Below, in pieces: positions 1 through 9,656 of a stretch of 64,000 bases of DNA. Position numbers and translations under genes: made by a program. Position 1 is the first letter of the stretch; the number at the start of each line of letters is the position of its first letter. Source of the DNA: Leptasterias polaris (lineage: Eukaryota; Echinodermata; Asteroidea; Forcipulatida; Asteriidae); contig JAZGTN010000120.1 in assembly GCA_037783415.1 (NCBI GenBank), forward strand, positions 558,001-622,000. The letters are read 5' to 3'. The notes below the pieces were generated by a model. It did no database searches and was not told where the DNA came from. It worked only from the letters and a program-made list of their open reading frames with translations.

Positions 1-94
1 TTGGTTGAGGTGCAAATGTGCAAATACATGTAAAAGCAGTTATTTATTTTAGCGTTTTGTGTTGGAATGGGTGATAAGCTGAAGGTGACACCGT

Positions 95-171
95 TTAGGT
101 TGGTGACTTAATAACTTGCTTGGGCAGTGATTTCCACAGGCGGATGGTGTCTGGGAAGAAGGAGCCTTACA
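95..171 (-). pseudogene. LINE reverse transcriptase C-terminus (remnant, 3' part)
   Basis: On the minus strand this reads GSFFPDTIRLWKSLP followed by KQVIKSPT and a TAA stop at 97-95. The SFFPxTIRLWxSLP motif is the usual C-terminal tail of ORF2 proteins in CR1/Jockey-type non-LTR retrotransposons. A TAA codon just before the G marks it as dead. The reading is broken at 172 by a TTAA-flanked MITE and resumes at 563. No 3' tail repeat was recognised below base 95. Confidence 0.7.
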
Positions 172-562
172 TTAAAGCGACAAGCTGCCTTGGAATTGAT
201 GATTTGAGCCATTCAAAGCTTTTTTTTATGAAATGAATTGAATTGAATATGGTTGAAAAGATGTTTTAAAAGTAGAATATAATGATCCACACAAACATGC
301 CTGAAAATTGTGCGGTTTTCCTTTTACTTCAGGAACTGACACTGTCCGCCACTTTGTGGAGTCAAAAATTTGGTTCTACAAAATGGCAGACGGAGTTAAT
401 TCACGAAGTAAAAGGAAAACCACACAATTTCGAGGCAATTTGTGTGGATCATTATAATCTACTTTGAAAACATCTTTCTGACCATATTCATTTCAATTCA
501 TTGAATAACAAACGCTTTTTATAGCCCAAATCACCCAATCCAAGGCAACGTGTCCCTTTTAA
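172..562. mobile_element. Palindromic MITE with TTAA target duplication (copy 1)
   Basis: TTAA occurs at 172-175 and 559-562. The body is a long imperfect palindrome: the block at 280-345 recurs inverted at 405-465, each containing the GATCCACACAAA motif or its complement. The right end carries the terminal sequence AGGGACACGTTGCCTTGG (inverted); the left end is a diverged version. TTAA duplication is typical of piggyBac-type transposition, so this is probably a non-autonomous piggyBac derivative. Its ends differ from those near the transposase at the right of the window. The open frame at 282-467 is a by-product of the palindrome. Confidence 0.75.
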
Positions 563-610
563 GTTTGTGCGGATGGATGGAACTTGGGAGTTTCATGTTA
601 TTTCCACTAG
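563..610 (-). pseudogene. LINE reverse transcriptase C-terminus (remnant, 5' part)
   Basis: The minus strand reads NSQVPSIRTN at 592-563, continuing in frame through the MITE target TTAA into the remnant at 171-95. Together they give the expected order of a LINE C-terminus. Upstream is a TGA stop and then the minisatellite at 611. Confidence 0.55.
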
Positions 611-1045
611 TGGATGAGTTGGCAGGAATTAGCTGGTTGTGGATGAGTTGGCAGGAATTAGCTGGTTGTGGATGAGTTGGCAGGAATTAGCTGGTTGTGG
701 ATGAGTTGGCAGGAATTAGCTGGTTGTGGATGAGTTGGCAGGAATTAGCTGGTTGTGGATGAGTTGGCAGGAATTAGCTGGTTGTGGATGAGTTGGCAGG
801 AATTAGCTGGTTGTGGATGAGTTGGCAGGAATTAGCTGGTTGTGGATGAGTTGGCAGGAATTAGCTGGTTATGGATGAGTTGGCAGGAATTAGCTGGTTG
901 TGGATGAGTTGGCAGGAATTAGCTGGTTGTGGATGAGTTGGCAGGAATTAGCTGGTTGTGGATGAGTTGGCAGGAATTAGCTGGTTGTGGATGAGTTGGC
1001 AGGAATTAGCTGGTTATGGATGAGTTGGCAGGAATTAGCTGGTTG
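611..1045. repeat. 29-bp minisatellite, 15 units
   Basis: Exactly 15 head-to-tail copies of a 29-bp unit (435 bp) beginning TGGATGAGTTGGCAGG and ending TTAGCTGGTTG. The only difference I see is G to A at 871 and 1016. These two sites are 145 bp apart, that is five units, suggesting duplication of a five-unit block. Such homogeneity implies recent expansion. It lies in the unseen-exon side of the CYP4 gene, in an intron or beyond. Confidence 0.97.
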
Positions 1046-1511
1046 TTGTCAGGGAGTTCAATGAGTTTGTTTATGGGCAAAGAGTTATGAAATGGGAAGT
1101 TGATAAGTGATGGCTTTTGGAAAGAGTGCAACAAAAAATCAAAGCTTTATTAATACCAATTAAATGACAATACATGTAATTGGAGTGTCGTGGCCGATGA
1201 ACAGGTAAGTAGAGATTGTAATTGGGAATGGAGATTTCTTTTGAGGTTCATATTTGTGAATCAGATCTTATAAACATGTCAGTGCATGGCCATATATATG
1301 TGCCTCAAACTTACAGATCCTTCACTCTAAAATGCACCTGAAATTAGGCCCAAGTTCATAGAGCTGCTTAAGCACAAAGAGTTCCCACGCACAATAAAAT
1401 TATGCTTACCAGAATAAGGTTACCAGCCAAAATACCATGTCACCTGTACAATTTGTGACTGGTATCCTGCTCATTTTTGCTTACCAGAAATGTTTAATCA
1501 ATATTTTTTGC
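1046..1511. other. Non-coding stretch, nothing recognised
   Basis: AT-rich sequence between the minisatellite and the second MITE. I see no P450 exon motif, splice pair or repeat on either strand. Confidence 0.5.
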
Positions 1512-1901
1512 TTAAAGGGAAACGTTGCCTTGGATCGGGCGAGTTGGGCTCTGAAAAGCGTTCGTAACCGTTTGTTATAAAATGCATATGGTTAGAAAGA
1601 TGTTTTAAAAATAGAATACAATGATCCACACAAATATGCCTTGAAATTGCGTGGTTTTCCTTTTACTTTGCGAACTAACACAGTCCGCCATTTTGTGGAG
1701 TCAAAAATTTGGCTCTACAAAATGGCGGGCCCTGTTAGTTCACGATGTAAAAGGAAAACCATGCAGTTTCGAGGCATATTTGTGTGGATCATTATATTCT
1801 ACTTTTAAAACATCATTCTAACCATATGCATTTTATAACAAACGGTTTCAAACGCTTTTCATAGACCAACTCGCCCAATCCAAGGCAACGTGTCCCTTTA
1901 A
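1512..1901. mobile_element. Palindromic MITE with TTAA target duplication (copy 2)
   Basis: Flanked by TTAA at 1512-1515 and 1898-1901. The termini are inverted repeats: AGGGAAACGTTGCCTTGG at the left, AGGGACACGTTGCCTTGG inverted at the right, and the complementarity extends through most of the 382-bp body. It is the same family as the copy at 172-562 and better preserved. It has no coding capacity. Probable piggyBac-type MITE, by target site. Confidence 0.85.
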
Positions 1902-2104
1902 CAGCTCTATGAAATTGTGCCCAGGTGCTGACAGGCACACTGTATAGACTGTGTAAGCCTCAAGCGTATTCCAACATTGGGACCCATTAAACCAAGTGAG
2001 TTTGTTTCCTTCCCGCGTTAAAGCAATGTGTGTGGGACCAAAGTGGGACCAAAAATGGTTTAATACGCGCAAGTATTGCATGGTCTGTTGATGTTACACC
2101 TCAC

Positions 2105-2229
2105 CCGTTTAATTGGCAGTTCATCTCCTTTGAGAAGACACACCTCAGGAGGATATCCAGGGTGCATGTGCTGACATTCTTGGTCACCTCAAAATACTCT
2201 CCAGTCTCCATCATCTTCTCCATTTTTGA
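2105..2229 (-). CDS. CYP4-like P450, exon 4
   Basis: The acceptor is a pyrimidine-rich tract ending ACAG at 2230; the donor is GTGAGG from 2104. The 125-nt exon starts in phase 0 and ends in phase 2. It encodes [18 protein letters not shown], then the CYP4-typical [11 protein letters not shown] and the NCQ motif. Confidence 0.85.
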
Positions 2230-5200
2230 CTGTTGGAAAAGAAAAAAAAACATGACCTCAGGAAGGATGATAAATGAAAATGCGACAACAACAAACTTGT
2301 AGTGCAACAGCCAAGCGGGTTCAAAAACTCAAACCATATCATTGCATTGCATTTATATATAAAAATATTTTATTATTTATGTCCTTTTTTTCATGTGCTC
2401 ACACTGGCTTGCGCTGATATCACTGAACTAACTGAACACAGAATTATTCCAAACAATCTCAAATCATCTGCTCATAAATTGTTTTCATTTGTCGCTCCCA
2501 AATAAGACAGTCTTCCTGCATCTCTTTAACCTCGTGTCATTTCATATTCAAGAAATGACTCGAATACTATCTGTTCACTCAGTTACTGATTTATTTCTTG
2601 CCACTCTTTGCAATGCATTTAAAGGTAGGAACATAGATTGGTTTTGAACAACAAAATGCTGATTTAATTTATAGACAAAAAAGAAAGATACAATAAAAGT
2701 CACATGTAATAATAATAATAATAATAATGGAGTCTTATATAGCGCCGGTATCCGCCACAAAAAAGGCGCTCATGGCGCTCGCTCATGATACAAAATAAAC
2801 AGTTCAAAAGAAAGGAACAGAAAAAGTTTGTAGAGAGTCGCTGGTCATTTTTTAACTGCAAAGAGGTGGGTTTTGAGAACAGTTTTGAAAGAAGATGTTG
2901 TATTTGCAGTCCTGATGTGGTAGGGAAAACTATTCCACACCTTCCCCGCAGTAACCAAGAAAGAACGTGCTCCCCATGTGTTCTTTGCCATATGTTCTAC
3001 GAGGAGACGTTGATCGGCTGATCTTAGGTTACTGCGGAAAGGTGCATACTGAGTGATGAGATCTGAGATGTAGGATGGAGCCATGTTGTGCAATGATTTG
3101 AAGACCAGGAGACCGAGTTTGAAAACTATCCTTTGCTCAACTGGAAGCCAATGGAGTTGCTTTAGGATAGGGGTGATGTGTGAGCTCTTGGGTGACCGAG
3201 TTACCAGTCTAGCAGCCATATTTTGCAGACGTTGTAGTCGAAAGAGCTGTGTTTTGTTTACACCATACATGAGGGAGTTGCACATGTCCAGCTTTGACAT
3301 GACAAGGGAGTGAATGAGTAGTTCCGCAGTCTGTGTGTTTATGTACTTGCGAATTAACCCAATACTGCGAAGAGATAAACAAACTGCTTGTGAAACAGCC
3401 GAGATGTGATTATTCATTTTGAGCTCCGAATCCATGATGACACCAAGATTTTTCACCTTTCCAGATGGGGTTACGATGGCTTCACCAATCCTTAGAGTGG
3501 GGTCTGTTATTTTAGACCGATGTTGTTTGGATCCTACAATCATGAACTCTGTTTTGGCTTCATTGAGTTTGAGGAATTTGCTTTTCATCCATAGGCATAT
3601 CTCATCTATGCAGGCTTCAATACGCTGTATAGCTCTTTCTACTTCTGTTTGGGAGGGGTCAACAGCTATGTATATTTGTATATCATCAGCGTAGCAGTGG
3701 TAGGAGAGGCAATGTCTTCTGATGATGTATGCAATGGGCGTGGTGTACATTGAGAAAAGTATGGGTCCAAGTGCAGAACCCTGAGGAACTCCATACTGCA
3801 AGGTGGTTGGTGTAGAGGTAGCCTGGTTAATGCGAACGAAGCAAGTCCTATCGCTAAGGTAAGAGTGAAACCAGTCAAGCGCACTTCCAGTGATACCAAA
3901 GTAAGTTTTCAGACGATCTAGGAGTAGGTTATGATCGACAGTATCGAAGGCTGCAGACATATCCAACAGCACTACGAGGGATATTTTGCTGTGGTTCATA
4001 GCCCAAAAGTAAGTCATTTTGTATCTTCAAGATGGCAGTTTCAACACTGTGGTGCTGACGGTATGCTGATTGGTGTTCGTCTATGAGCTTGTTGTCAGTA
4101 AGGATAGGCTGTCAATTGTTGTCCAACAATGCGTTCTAGAGTTTTACTTAGAAAACTCAAGTTAGAGATTGGGCGATAGTTGCTCATTTCATTGGGATCC
4201 AAGGTTGCTTTCTTGAGGGTAGGCTGAATTTGGGCTACTTTCAACGAGGGAGGTACTTGTCCTGATCTAAGAGAGGTGTTGATTATTGTAGTCATAGCAG
4301 GGAGAATGGCCATTTCACATTTTTTGAGAAGCTTAGCTGGGATGGGGTCCAAGTTACACGACTTGGGTGGTGACTTTGTGAGAGTGGTGTGAACATTTTT
4401 AACAGTCACGTCATCAAATGCATTAAGTTGTGATGATGCATGCCCATCAGAGCCATGTGGCTCACATGTTTGAACAGTCTCCTGACCATCACGGATTCGC
4501 TTGATCTTGTCCGTGAAGAAAGTGCAGAACTCATGGGCAAGGTCGTTACTGGACTCGTGCAAAGGGAGGGGCGAGCTCTTGTTCTTGTGAAGAAGTTTGT
4601 CAGTTAGGCGGTAAATCTGCTTCTGGTCCTTGCGATGGTCAGCAAAAAGCTCATTGTAGTAATTGGATTTGGCTCGTTCAATTAGATGAATTACCAATTT
4701 CTTTTGTTCGCAGTAGAGTTGGCGGTCAATTTCCAAGTGTGTGCGTCTCCACTTATTTTCGATCTGGCGACGTTTCTTCTTGGCAGCTCTGACTGCATCA
4801 GTGTGCCATGGAGAGTTGTGGTGAAGGGTTATAGACCTCTGCTTAACTGGAGCATGCTTATCAAGAGCTCGTGATAGAATACCATTGTATTTTTCAACTT
4901 GGGCAGATGATTTGTGGTTTTTTCCTGCAATGACAATATCGTTTAAGTCTTCAATATCATCACAAAAGTTAGCGAGTTGAATATTGCAGATATTGCGAGA
5001 AGGTATGGCTTTTTTGGTGTTGCTTGGTCGCTTTAGGTGAAGCTTGGCAGTGATAGCAAAATGATCTGAAATTCCATCAATTATGTTCAGATCACTCCAC
5101 ATAGGTGTATGCGAAATGTGAAAATTTCAGCTGAATACAATGTCTACTTGCTGGAAAAACAACAAAAAACTGTCACAGTATTTTCACAAATGTCGAATCC

Positions 5201-8200
5201 GTCCGCATTTAGCGAGGTGACAGTGGGTACCAACAGCATATCTGTGGCCGAAGCATTCTTGAAAGGACACCAACCCCCAGAAACCTGTGAAACGATTCAC
5301 GCATGAATCATTTTTCAGATTCAACATTACTTCGAAGGGAATCCATTCTCAAAATAGTTTAAACTATCAACAGCTGCAATGCTTCTTACCAAGTCAGTTT
5401 TTAATGTTCAATCATTTTTGGAATACTTACCAATCTATGACCCTACCTTTAAATGTAGTTTTGTTTTGCACAAAAGGCCGACATTCTTCTGCTACGCAAC
5501 TGGAGCGCATTCCTTGCATATCCTTTGTTCATTTTATTCTGAATTTCACGCTAGACTGAATTCAACGCCCCTCACTTCAGGCTCATGCACATTCGCTGAT
5601 AGAACTTGTTATACTCCGAATTGCATCATTGTGCATACAAGCCTGCTACATCCTATGCGGTCCCATGCTGTTTTTTATATTGGAGTAAATATACCCATTT
5701 TCAATGTGAGCATACCAGTAAGACATCAACTGCCTCGTTGAAAACTCCCATGTAAGATTTCAGGATGTCATAGTGAAAAGCAGGAGTTACAAGGCGGCGG
5801 ATTCGAAGCCACTTGTCTCCCTTAGCTAACAGAATGCTCTCTCCAAGCCAAGGTAATGTGAAGCCATAGCTGGGCTGCCCTTGCTGTAGAGGCTTTGGAT
5901 CTGTCAGGTAAAGGATATATCCATAAAATCATTATACATGATTGATTGAGAAAATATATGGCAATTTTTTTTAACTGCAAAATTAGTTAGTGGCCTATGT
6001 TTTGACCCGAGCAGAGTCTTTGTCTTTTTCAAAGGCTAGGTTGGAACACGAGTCCATTAAACAATTTTGCTATTTCTGGCAAGCAAGATACATTTATCGT
6101 ATAGAGAAATGCACCCAAAAATGATCAAGAAGTGCCATAAAATAACAGCTGAAAAGGTGTTGAGATGTGACCCCTTTCCTTATATCAAAAGTTGAAAAAA
6201 AAAATTGCAATTTCCCTAAAATGCAAGATTATACACTTTCCTTCATTGAGCTGTTTACAAATTGTGCCTGCAGGAAGTCCAGTCTCACTCTCAAGTTTCA
6301 GTCTCCAGTTGTAAACATGTTACAAGTTACAAATAATCAGCATTGCCATGAGAGATGAGAGAAAACTGTCACCCTTTTCTTTTTGCTAAACTGAAATAGC
6401 CATGAAAATGGACATCTTCATATACAAAATACCAACAAAACATAAACCTTGTTTTCTCTCAAACAAGACTACCGGCCGTTGATTTTTTTACAAGCTGTTT
6501 GTTGGTGTTTATACTGAAAGATGGGACAAGGAAGATAGTGGTAGCACTTAAAAACTAACTAATAACGTTGTTGTTTTAATGTACATGTAATTAGATTGGT
6601 CATTAAGTGCTACCACTACATTCCTTGATTTATTTATCCATCAGACTTAAACATGGCTATTTTTTTTCTTGTCTAAGATGGGAATGGAAATCGCTCTAGC
6701 CAAAATCAAGACATAGATGTAGAAGATTTGCAGTATTTTCCTTCAACCCTATCCTTTGTTCAATACCGCTCATTATCAATGATGAGAATCAATTAAACAC
6801 TCCAATGGTCACCTCCATTCTTCATGATTGGTCGCATAATGTCCGGATGATTGGCCGTTAGAACTCCCCCTGAAGGGCCAAAGAAAAAGTAGTAGCCTTT
6901 GGGATGCTTAGCGGTCAAGTCTCTGTGGAACTTTAAGCCAGCTTCTCCGCCCTCACTGCGGACTTTTGAATCAAACATTGGATACTGCAAATGAGGACAC
7001 ATTTAAAACATGAGAACTTTAACGTTGCAGCCTGTTTGTTAGAGAGTAGATTAAAGCTTTGTTAGAAACCAAAGGTTATTTTTCCCGAAGCGTTGTACAT
7101 TCTAAGCTCAGTATTACATGTAATGAGCTAGGATGTTTACTAGCTTTATTCAGAACAACAAACAATGGAAAATGACCTGTTGAAGTATGAGACCTATTCC
7201 TTTACAAAGAACCATGTAATGGTTTACAAGGTGCTGTGGCGCAATATGCAGCCAATCAAACCAGGAACACCGGGGCGAACCCCTTCTCTTTACGATAAGT
7301 GCACTGGGTTCTTTTACGTGCATTACACAACACACGGGACCTAGGGCTTAACGTCTCATCCGAAGGACGAAGCATGTGGTTAAGTGTCTTGCTTAAGGAC
7401 ACAAGTGTCACGACCGAGTCTCGAACCCACACTCTGCTGATCAGAAACACCAGAGCTTGAATTCATTGCTCTTAACCACTGGGCCACGACACGCCTGGTG
7501 CGTCCAAGCACCAAACACAATAACTAGAAATTAAGATTTTTTAAGAAATATTTCATTTCATTTCATTTCATTTCTTTTATTTGTCTCAAATCGTGGCCCG
7601 GAGGCCAAATTCCAAAAGACAATAACATTAAAACAATAATATAATAGTAAAAATAGAAATAGTAGTAGAAAAAAATAATAGTAAAAATAGCAAAATGCTA
7701 GGCAAGAAAAACATACAAATTATCGTAAACTAAAAACACAAAACCAGGGAGACAAAACAATACGCTAAGAAAAATCACGCAGGGCCAGCATTTAAAATGT
7801 TAATGAAGTAAGGGATGGGACTTTGTTGGAAGCGCTTGGTTCTAATAGGGAATTGAGTTATGTGGTTACTGTTCCTTAGGTTCCTACCATGACTTGCTAG
7901 CCTCGTAGGCTAGTGATAGGTCTAGACTCAGTACTATAGATTAGATAGGCCTACATCATCAAATGGAATGTATCCACCGGGTCACTCCTACAGAGTCCTA
8001 GTCCTACTCCTAGCCTACTCTAGTCCTGGTTGCATCAATCGTAACCCTCCATCCTCCCGATGCGATGGTCACTCCATGCCATTTTTATAATAGCAAATTT
8101 GAAAACATTTTTGTTAGAGCAACACTTTTAAAGTTTGATCTACACCACCTGTCATGCCTGTGCTGTCTATTCCCAATGTTTATTTATGTTCCATATAGCT

Positions 8201-8579
8201 TTTAAGTACACACACAGTCACATATGAGTGGCAAATAAAAATCATTTCCTTCCAGTATCTTGACAGTAGCCTAACTAACTTTGGTATACTGTAGTTATAC
8301 GTAGTGTACAGTAATCAGTATGCAGTCTGCAAACTTGTACTTCAACACTTTAACCTCCCAAAAGTTGTTTTGGCAACCATGGATTGGTAACGGTAGGCCC
8401 TATTCAACGCGTTACGGTACCTGGTGAATATTCCCATACAGCCAATGGGTAGGGAGACCTGGCCATTGCTTCAGGACTAAATGATTTTTACGTCTTTGTT
8501 GCAGAAGTCCGACAACGAAGTACACCAAGTAAAGTACCGCTATCAATCCAAACGCAGCGATGACTGACGCCACAGCCAT
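2105..8579 (-). CDS. Cytochrome P450, family 4-like (5' four exons)
   Basis: Haem-thiolate monooxygenase of the CYP4 type, expected on the endoplasmic reticulum membrane and acting on fatty acids or other lipophilic substrates. Exons are 8579-8421, 6984-6813, 5900-5716 and 2229-2105; all introns are GT-AG and the phases agree (0, 1, 0). The assembled 213 codons have no stop. In order: an N-terminal anchor (residues about 5-26), a proline-rich hinge with [12 protein letters not shown], the helix A/beta-1 region ending in [10 protein letters not shown], the CYP4 C-helix signature [18 protein letters not shown], and [18 protein letters not shown] full CYP4 is about 500 residues, so the I-helix, ExxR and Cys-ligand exons must lie left of base 1. 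The start ATG has A at -3 and G at +4. Family-level assignment is firm; subfamily and substrate are unknown. Introns are rich in transposons but the exons look intact. Confidence 0.88.
2230..2704 (-). other. CYP4 intron 3, left part: no gene
   Basis: AT-rich intronic sequence between exon 4 and the 3' tail of the LINE. Short open frames here show no domain or codon signature. Confidence 0.5.
2845..4017 (-). pseudogene. LINE reverse transcriptase, C-terminal ORF
   Basis: 390 codons containing RT motif A ([13 protein letters not shown]), motif B ([15 protein letters not shown]) and the catalytic YADD box ([14 protein letters not shown]), then the thumb and the C-terminal tail ending LFAVKK. 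The frame opens in the middle of the RT fingers: the preceding conserved block ([20 protein letters not shown]) is in another frame at about 4095-4020. The ATG is therefore not a real start. Confidence 0.9.
4095..5102 (-). pseudogene. LINE endonuclease tail, linker and RT fingers
   Basis: 335 codons starting with the terminal SDH motif of an APE-type endonuclease ([14 protein letters not shown]), a long lysine-rich linker, then RT block [20 protein letters not shown] and [18 protein letters not shown]. It ends at a premature stop after QQLTAYPY. The continuing RT sequence is in a second frame and then a third, so two frameshifts (near 4110 and 4010) separate this ORF from the next. Confidence 0.88.
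5106..5715. other. CYP4 intron 3, right part: no gene
   Basis: Intronic sequence between the truncated LINE 5' end and exon 3. The overlapping plus-strand frames at 5287-5741 are unsupported and the second one runs across P450 exon 3 antisense. Confidence 0.5.
5716..5900 (-). CDS. CYP4-like P450, exon 3 (C-helix)
   Basis: The acceptor CTGACAG precedes 5900 and the donor GTATGC follows 5716. This 185-nt exon completes a split Asp codon and encodes the diagnostic [18 protein letters not shown] (haem-propionate-contacting WxxxR). Confidence 0.9.
5901..6812. other. CYP4 intron 2: no feature
   Basis: 912-bp AT-rich intron. I recognise no repeat family or coding signal. Confidence 0.6.
6813..6984 (-). 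CDS. CYP4-like P450, exon 2
   Basis: The acceptor TTTGCAG precedes 6984 and the donor is GTGACC from 6812. The 172-nt exon encodes [15 protein letters not shown], then [18 protein letters not shown], matching the helix A to beta-1 region of CYP4 proteins. Confidence 0.85.
7163..7495 (-). mobile_element. tRNA-derived SINE in CYP4 intron 1
   Basis: On the minus strand the 5' head starts at about 7495 with GTGTCGTGGCCCAGTGG. A pol III A box (TGGCCCAGTGG, 7486-7476) and B box (GGTTCGAGACT, 7427-7417) are about 50 nt apart. A conserved core follows (CAAGACACTTAACC, then ATGCACGTAAAAGAACCC), with a LINE-like 3' part to about 7163. The layout matches SINEs common in echinoderms and lancelets. The exact 3' end is uncertain. 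Confidence 0.85.
7551..7910 (-). mobile_element. LINE 3' end with (AAATG)n tail
   Basis: Minus strand. The last ORF2 codons at about 7890-7775 read [15 protein letters not shown], then [18 protein letters not shown] and GPA, and stop with TGA at 7777. An A-rich 3' UTR follows, ending in four to five AAATG units (TTTCA on plus) at 7551-7573. The conserved C-terminus and microsatellite tail are typical of a CR1/Jockey-group LINE; only the 3' tip was inserted. It is a different family from the element in intron 3. Confidence 0.7.
7911..8420. other. CYP4 intron 1, 3' of donor: nothing recognised
   Basis: Non-coding sequence between the LINE tip and the exon 1 donor. No motif identified. Confidence 0.5.
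8421..8579 (-). CDS. CYP4-like P450, exon 1 with start codon
   Basis: 53 codons from ATG at 8579 to the CAG/GTACCG donor at 8421/8420. An upstream in-frame ATG at 8639 exists, but the 8579 ATG has the better context and begins directly with a hydrophobic anchor ([20 protein letters not shown]), as in microsomal P450s. The TATA-less 5' flank contains a G-run at 8731. Confidence 0.85.
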
Positions 8580-8730
8580 CTTGAAAACTACAACTACAAC
8601 TTGCAAGTCTGAAGAGCAATAAATAAAGCAATAAAGCAATAATTAAAGTGACATTGCCAATTTTGGAAGGACGATGTGTACTTCTGTATGTGGCTGGAGA
8701 TTCTGTCCCGATTCCCCAGTCCGCCTAGCC

Positions 8731-8752
8731 GGGGGGGGGGGGGGGGGGGGGG
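8731..8752. repeat. Homopolymer G(22)
   Basis: An uninterrupted run of 22 G about 150 bp upstream of the CYP4 start codon. It could form a G-quadruplex on the plus strand; its length is likely variable and prone to assembly error. Confidence 0.9.
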
Positions 8753-8977
8753 AAGAGAGAGAATCGGACACCAGCCAGAGTTGCGACAACTTGCGATTAG
8801 AAGCCATTTTGTGTCAAAAACGAAACGCGTGGACCAGACTAAGGCGTCCACGGCCGGACGGACGTACGTGTGGTAGCGTATATCTAGCGCCCTCAGATCA
8901 GCGGGGAAAAAAATGTTCAGAGGTAGAGAAATAAAATCGTTCAACCTTCTACACATGTACATAAGAATCTTGTGCTT

Positions 8978-9035
8978 TTAACCCTTTCAGTACCGCCGAG
9001 CCATAGCGGCTCAAAAAAACATCCCACTTGGTGAC
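8978..9035 (+). mobile_element. Possible TTAA-type transposon terminus
   Basis: TTAA at 8978-8981 is followed by CCCTTTCAGTACCGCC and a small palindrome GAGCCATAGCGGCTC. TTAACCCTTT starts are common for piggyBac-like elements. No matching inverted end was found, so this is a weak call. Confidence 0.3.
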
Positions 9036-9063
9036 CACTGAGGCATTATGGCACGTAATTGTT

Positions 9064-9656
9064 AGGTGTTCGGGCAATCCGCCCGGAACACCTCTTGTTT
9101 TTGTACGTTTTTTATTAGGTGTTCAGACAAAAGTCCGAAGACCTCTTCTTATTGTTCGGGTTTTTTTTAGGTGTTCGGACAAAAGTCCGAAGACCTCTTC
9201 TTATTGTTCGTTTTTTTTGTTTTTTTTTAGGTGTTCGGAGCGGAGCTTAGCTCCGAACACCTCTTGTTATTGTTCGTGGTTTTTTTTGTTTTTTTTAGGT
9301 GTTCGGAGCGGAGCATAGCTCCGAACACCTCTTGTTATTGTTCGGCTTTTTTTTTTTTAGGTGTTCGGACAAAAGTCCGAATACCTCTTGTTATTGTTCG
9401 TTTTTTTTTTTTAGGTGTTCGGACAAAAGTCCGAAGACCTCTTCTTATTGTTCGTTTTTTTTTAGGTGTTCGGACAAAAGTCCGAATACCTCTTCTTATT
9501 GTTCGTTTTTTTTGTTTAGGTGTTCGGGCGACAGCCGAACACCTCTTGTTTTTGTTCGTTTTTTTATTTTTTAGGTGTTCGGAGCGGAGCATAGCTCCGA
9601 ACACCTCTTCTTATTGTTCGTTTTTTGTTTTTTTTAGGTGTTCGGAGCGGAGCATA
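9064..9656 (+). repeat. Tandem array of 11 hairpin units (AGGTGTTCGG type)
   Basis: Units start at 9064, 9117, 9169, 9229, 9297, 9359, 9413, 9464, 9518, 9573 and 9636 (51-68 bp apart). Each has AGGTGTTCGG, an inner stem-loop, CCGAACACCT (or CCGAAGACCT), then CTCTTGTTATTGTTCG and a T-run. Inner stems differ but stay paired: GGGC/GCCC, GGAC/GTCC, GGAGC/GCTCC, GGC/GCC. The last unit is cut at 9656 by the AACGTTGT element. The same hairpin starts several Helitron-like units further right (19109, 31471, 40960, 42606, 57107). Apparent ORFs across the array are artefacts of the repeat. Confidence 0.93.

Larger units (their letters stand above)
2705..5105 (-). mobile_element. CR1/L2-like LINE, 5'-truncated, in CYP4 intron 3
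   Basis: A minus-strand non-LTR retrotransposon with an (ATT)n tail at about 2707-2730, a short 3' UTR containing the GCGCTATATAAG-type motif, and an ORF2 remnant. Its 5' limit is near 5105, just inside the end of the apurinic endonuclease domain ([13 protein letters not shown]), so most of the endonuclease and any ORF1 are missing. Clade is inferred from the RT motifs and tail and is not certain. Confidence 0.85.

Noticed and set aside
611..1045. Regular 29-bp direct repeats resembling a CRISPR array
   Set aside because: There are no spacers: units abut directly and the context is eukaryotic. It is a minisatellite.
1848..2307. Four overlapping short ORFs around P450 exon 4
   Set aside because: They are shadows of the MITE end and of exon 4; only the exon frame has protein similarity and splice sites.
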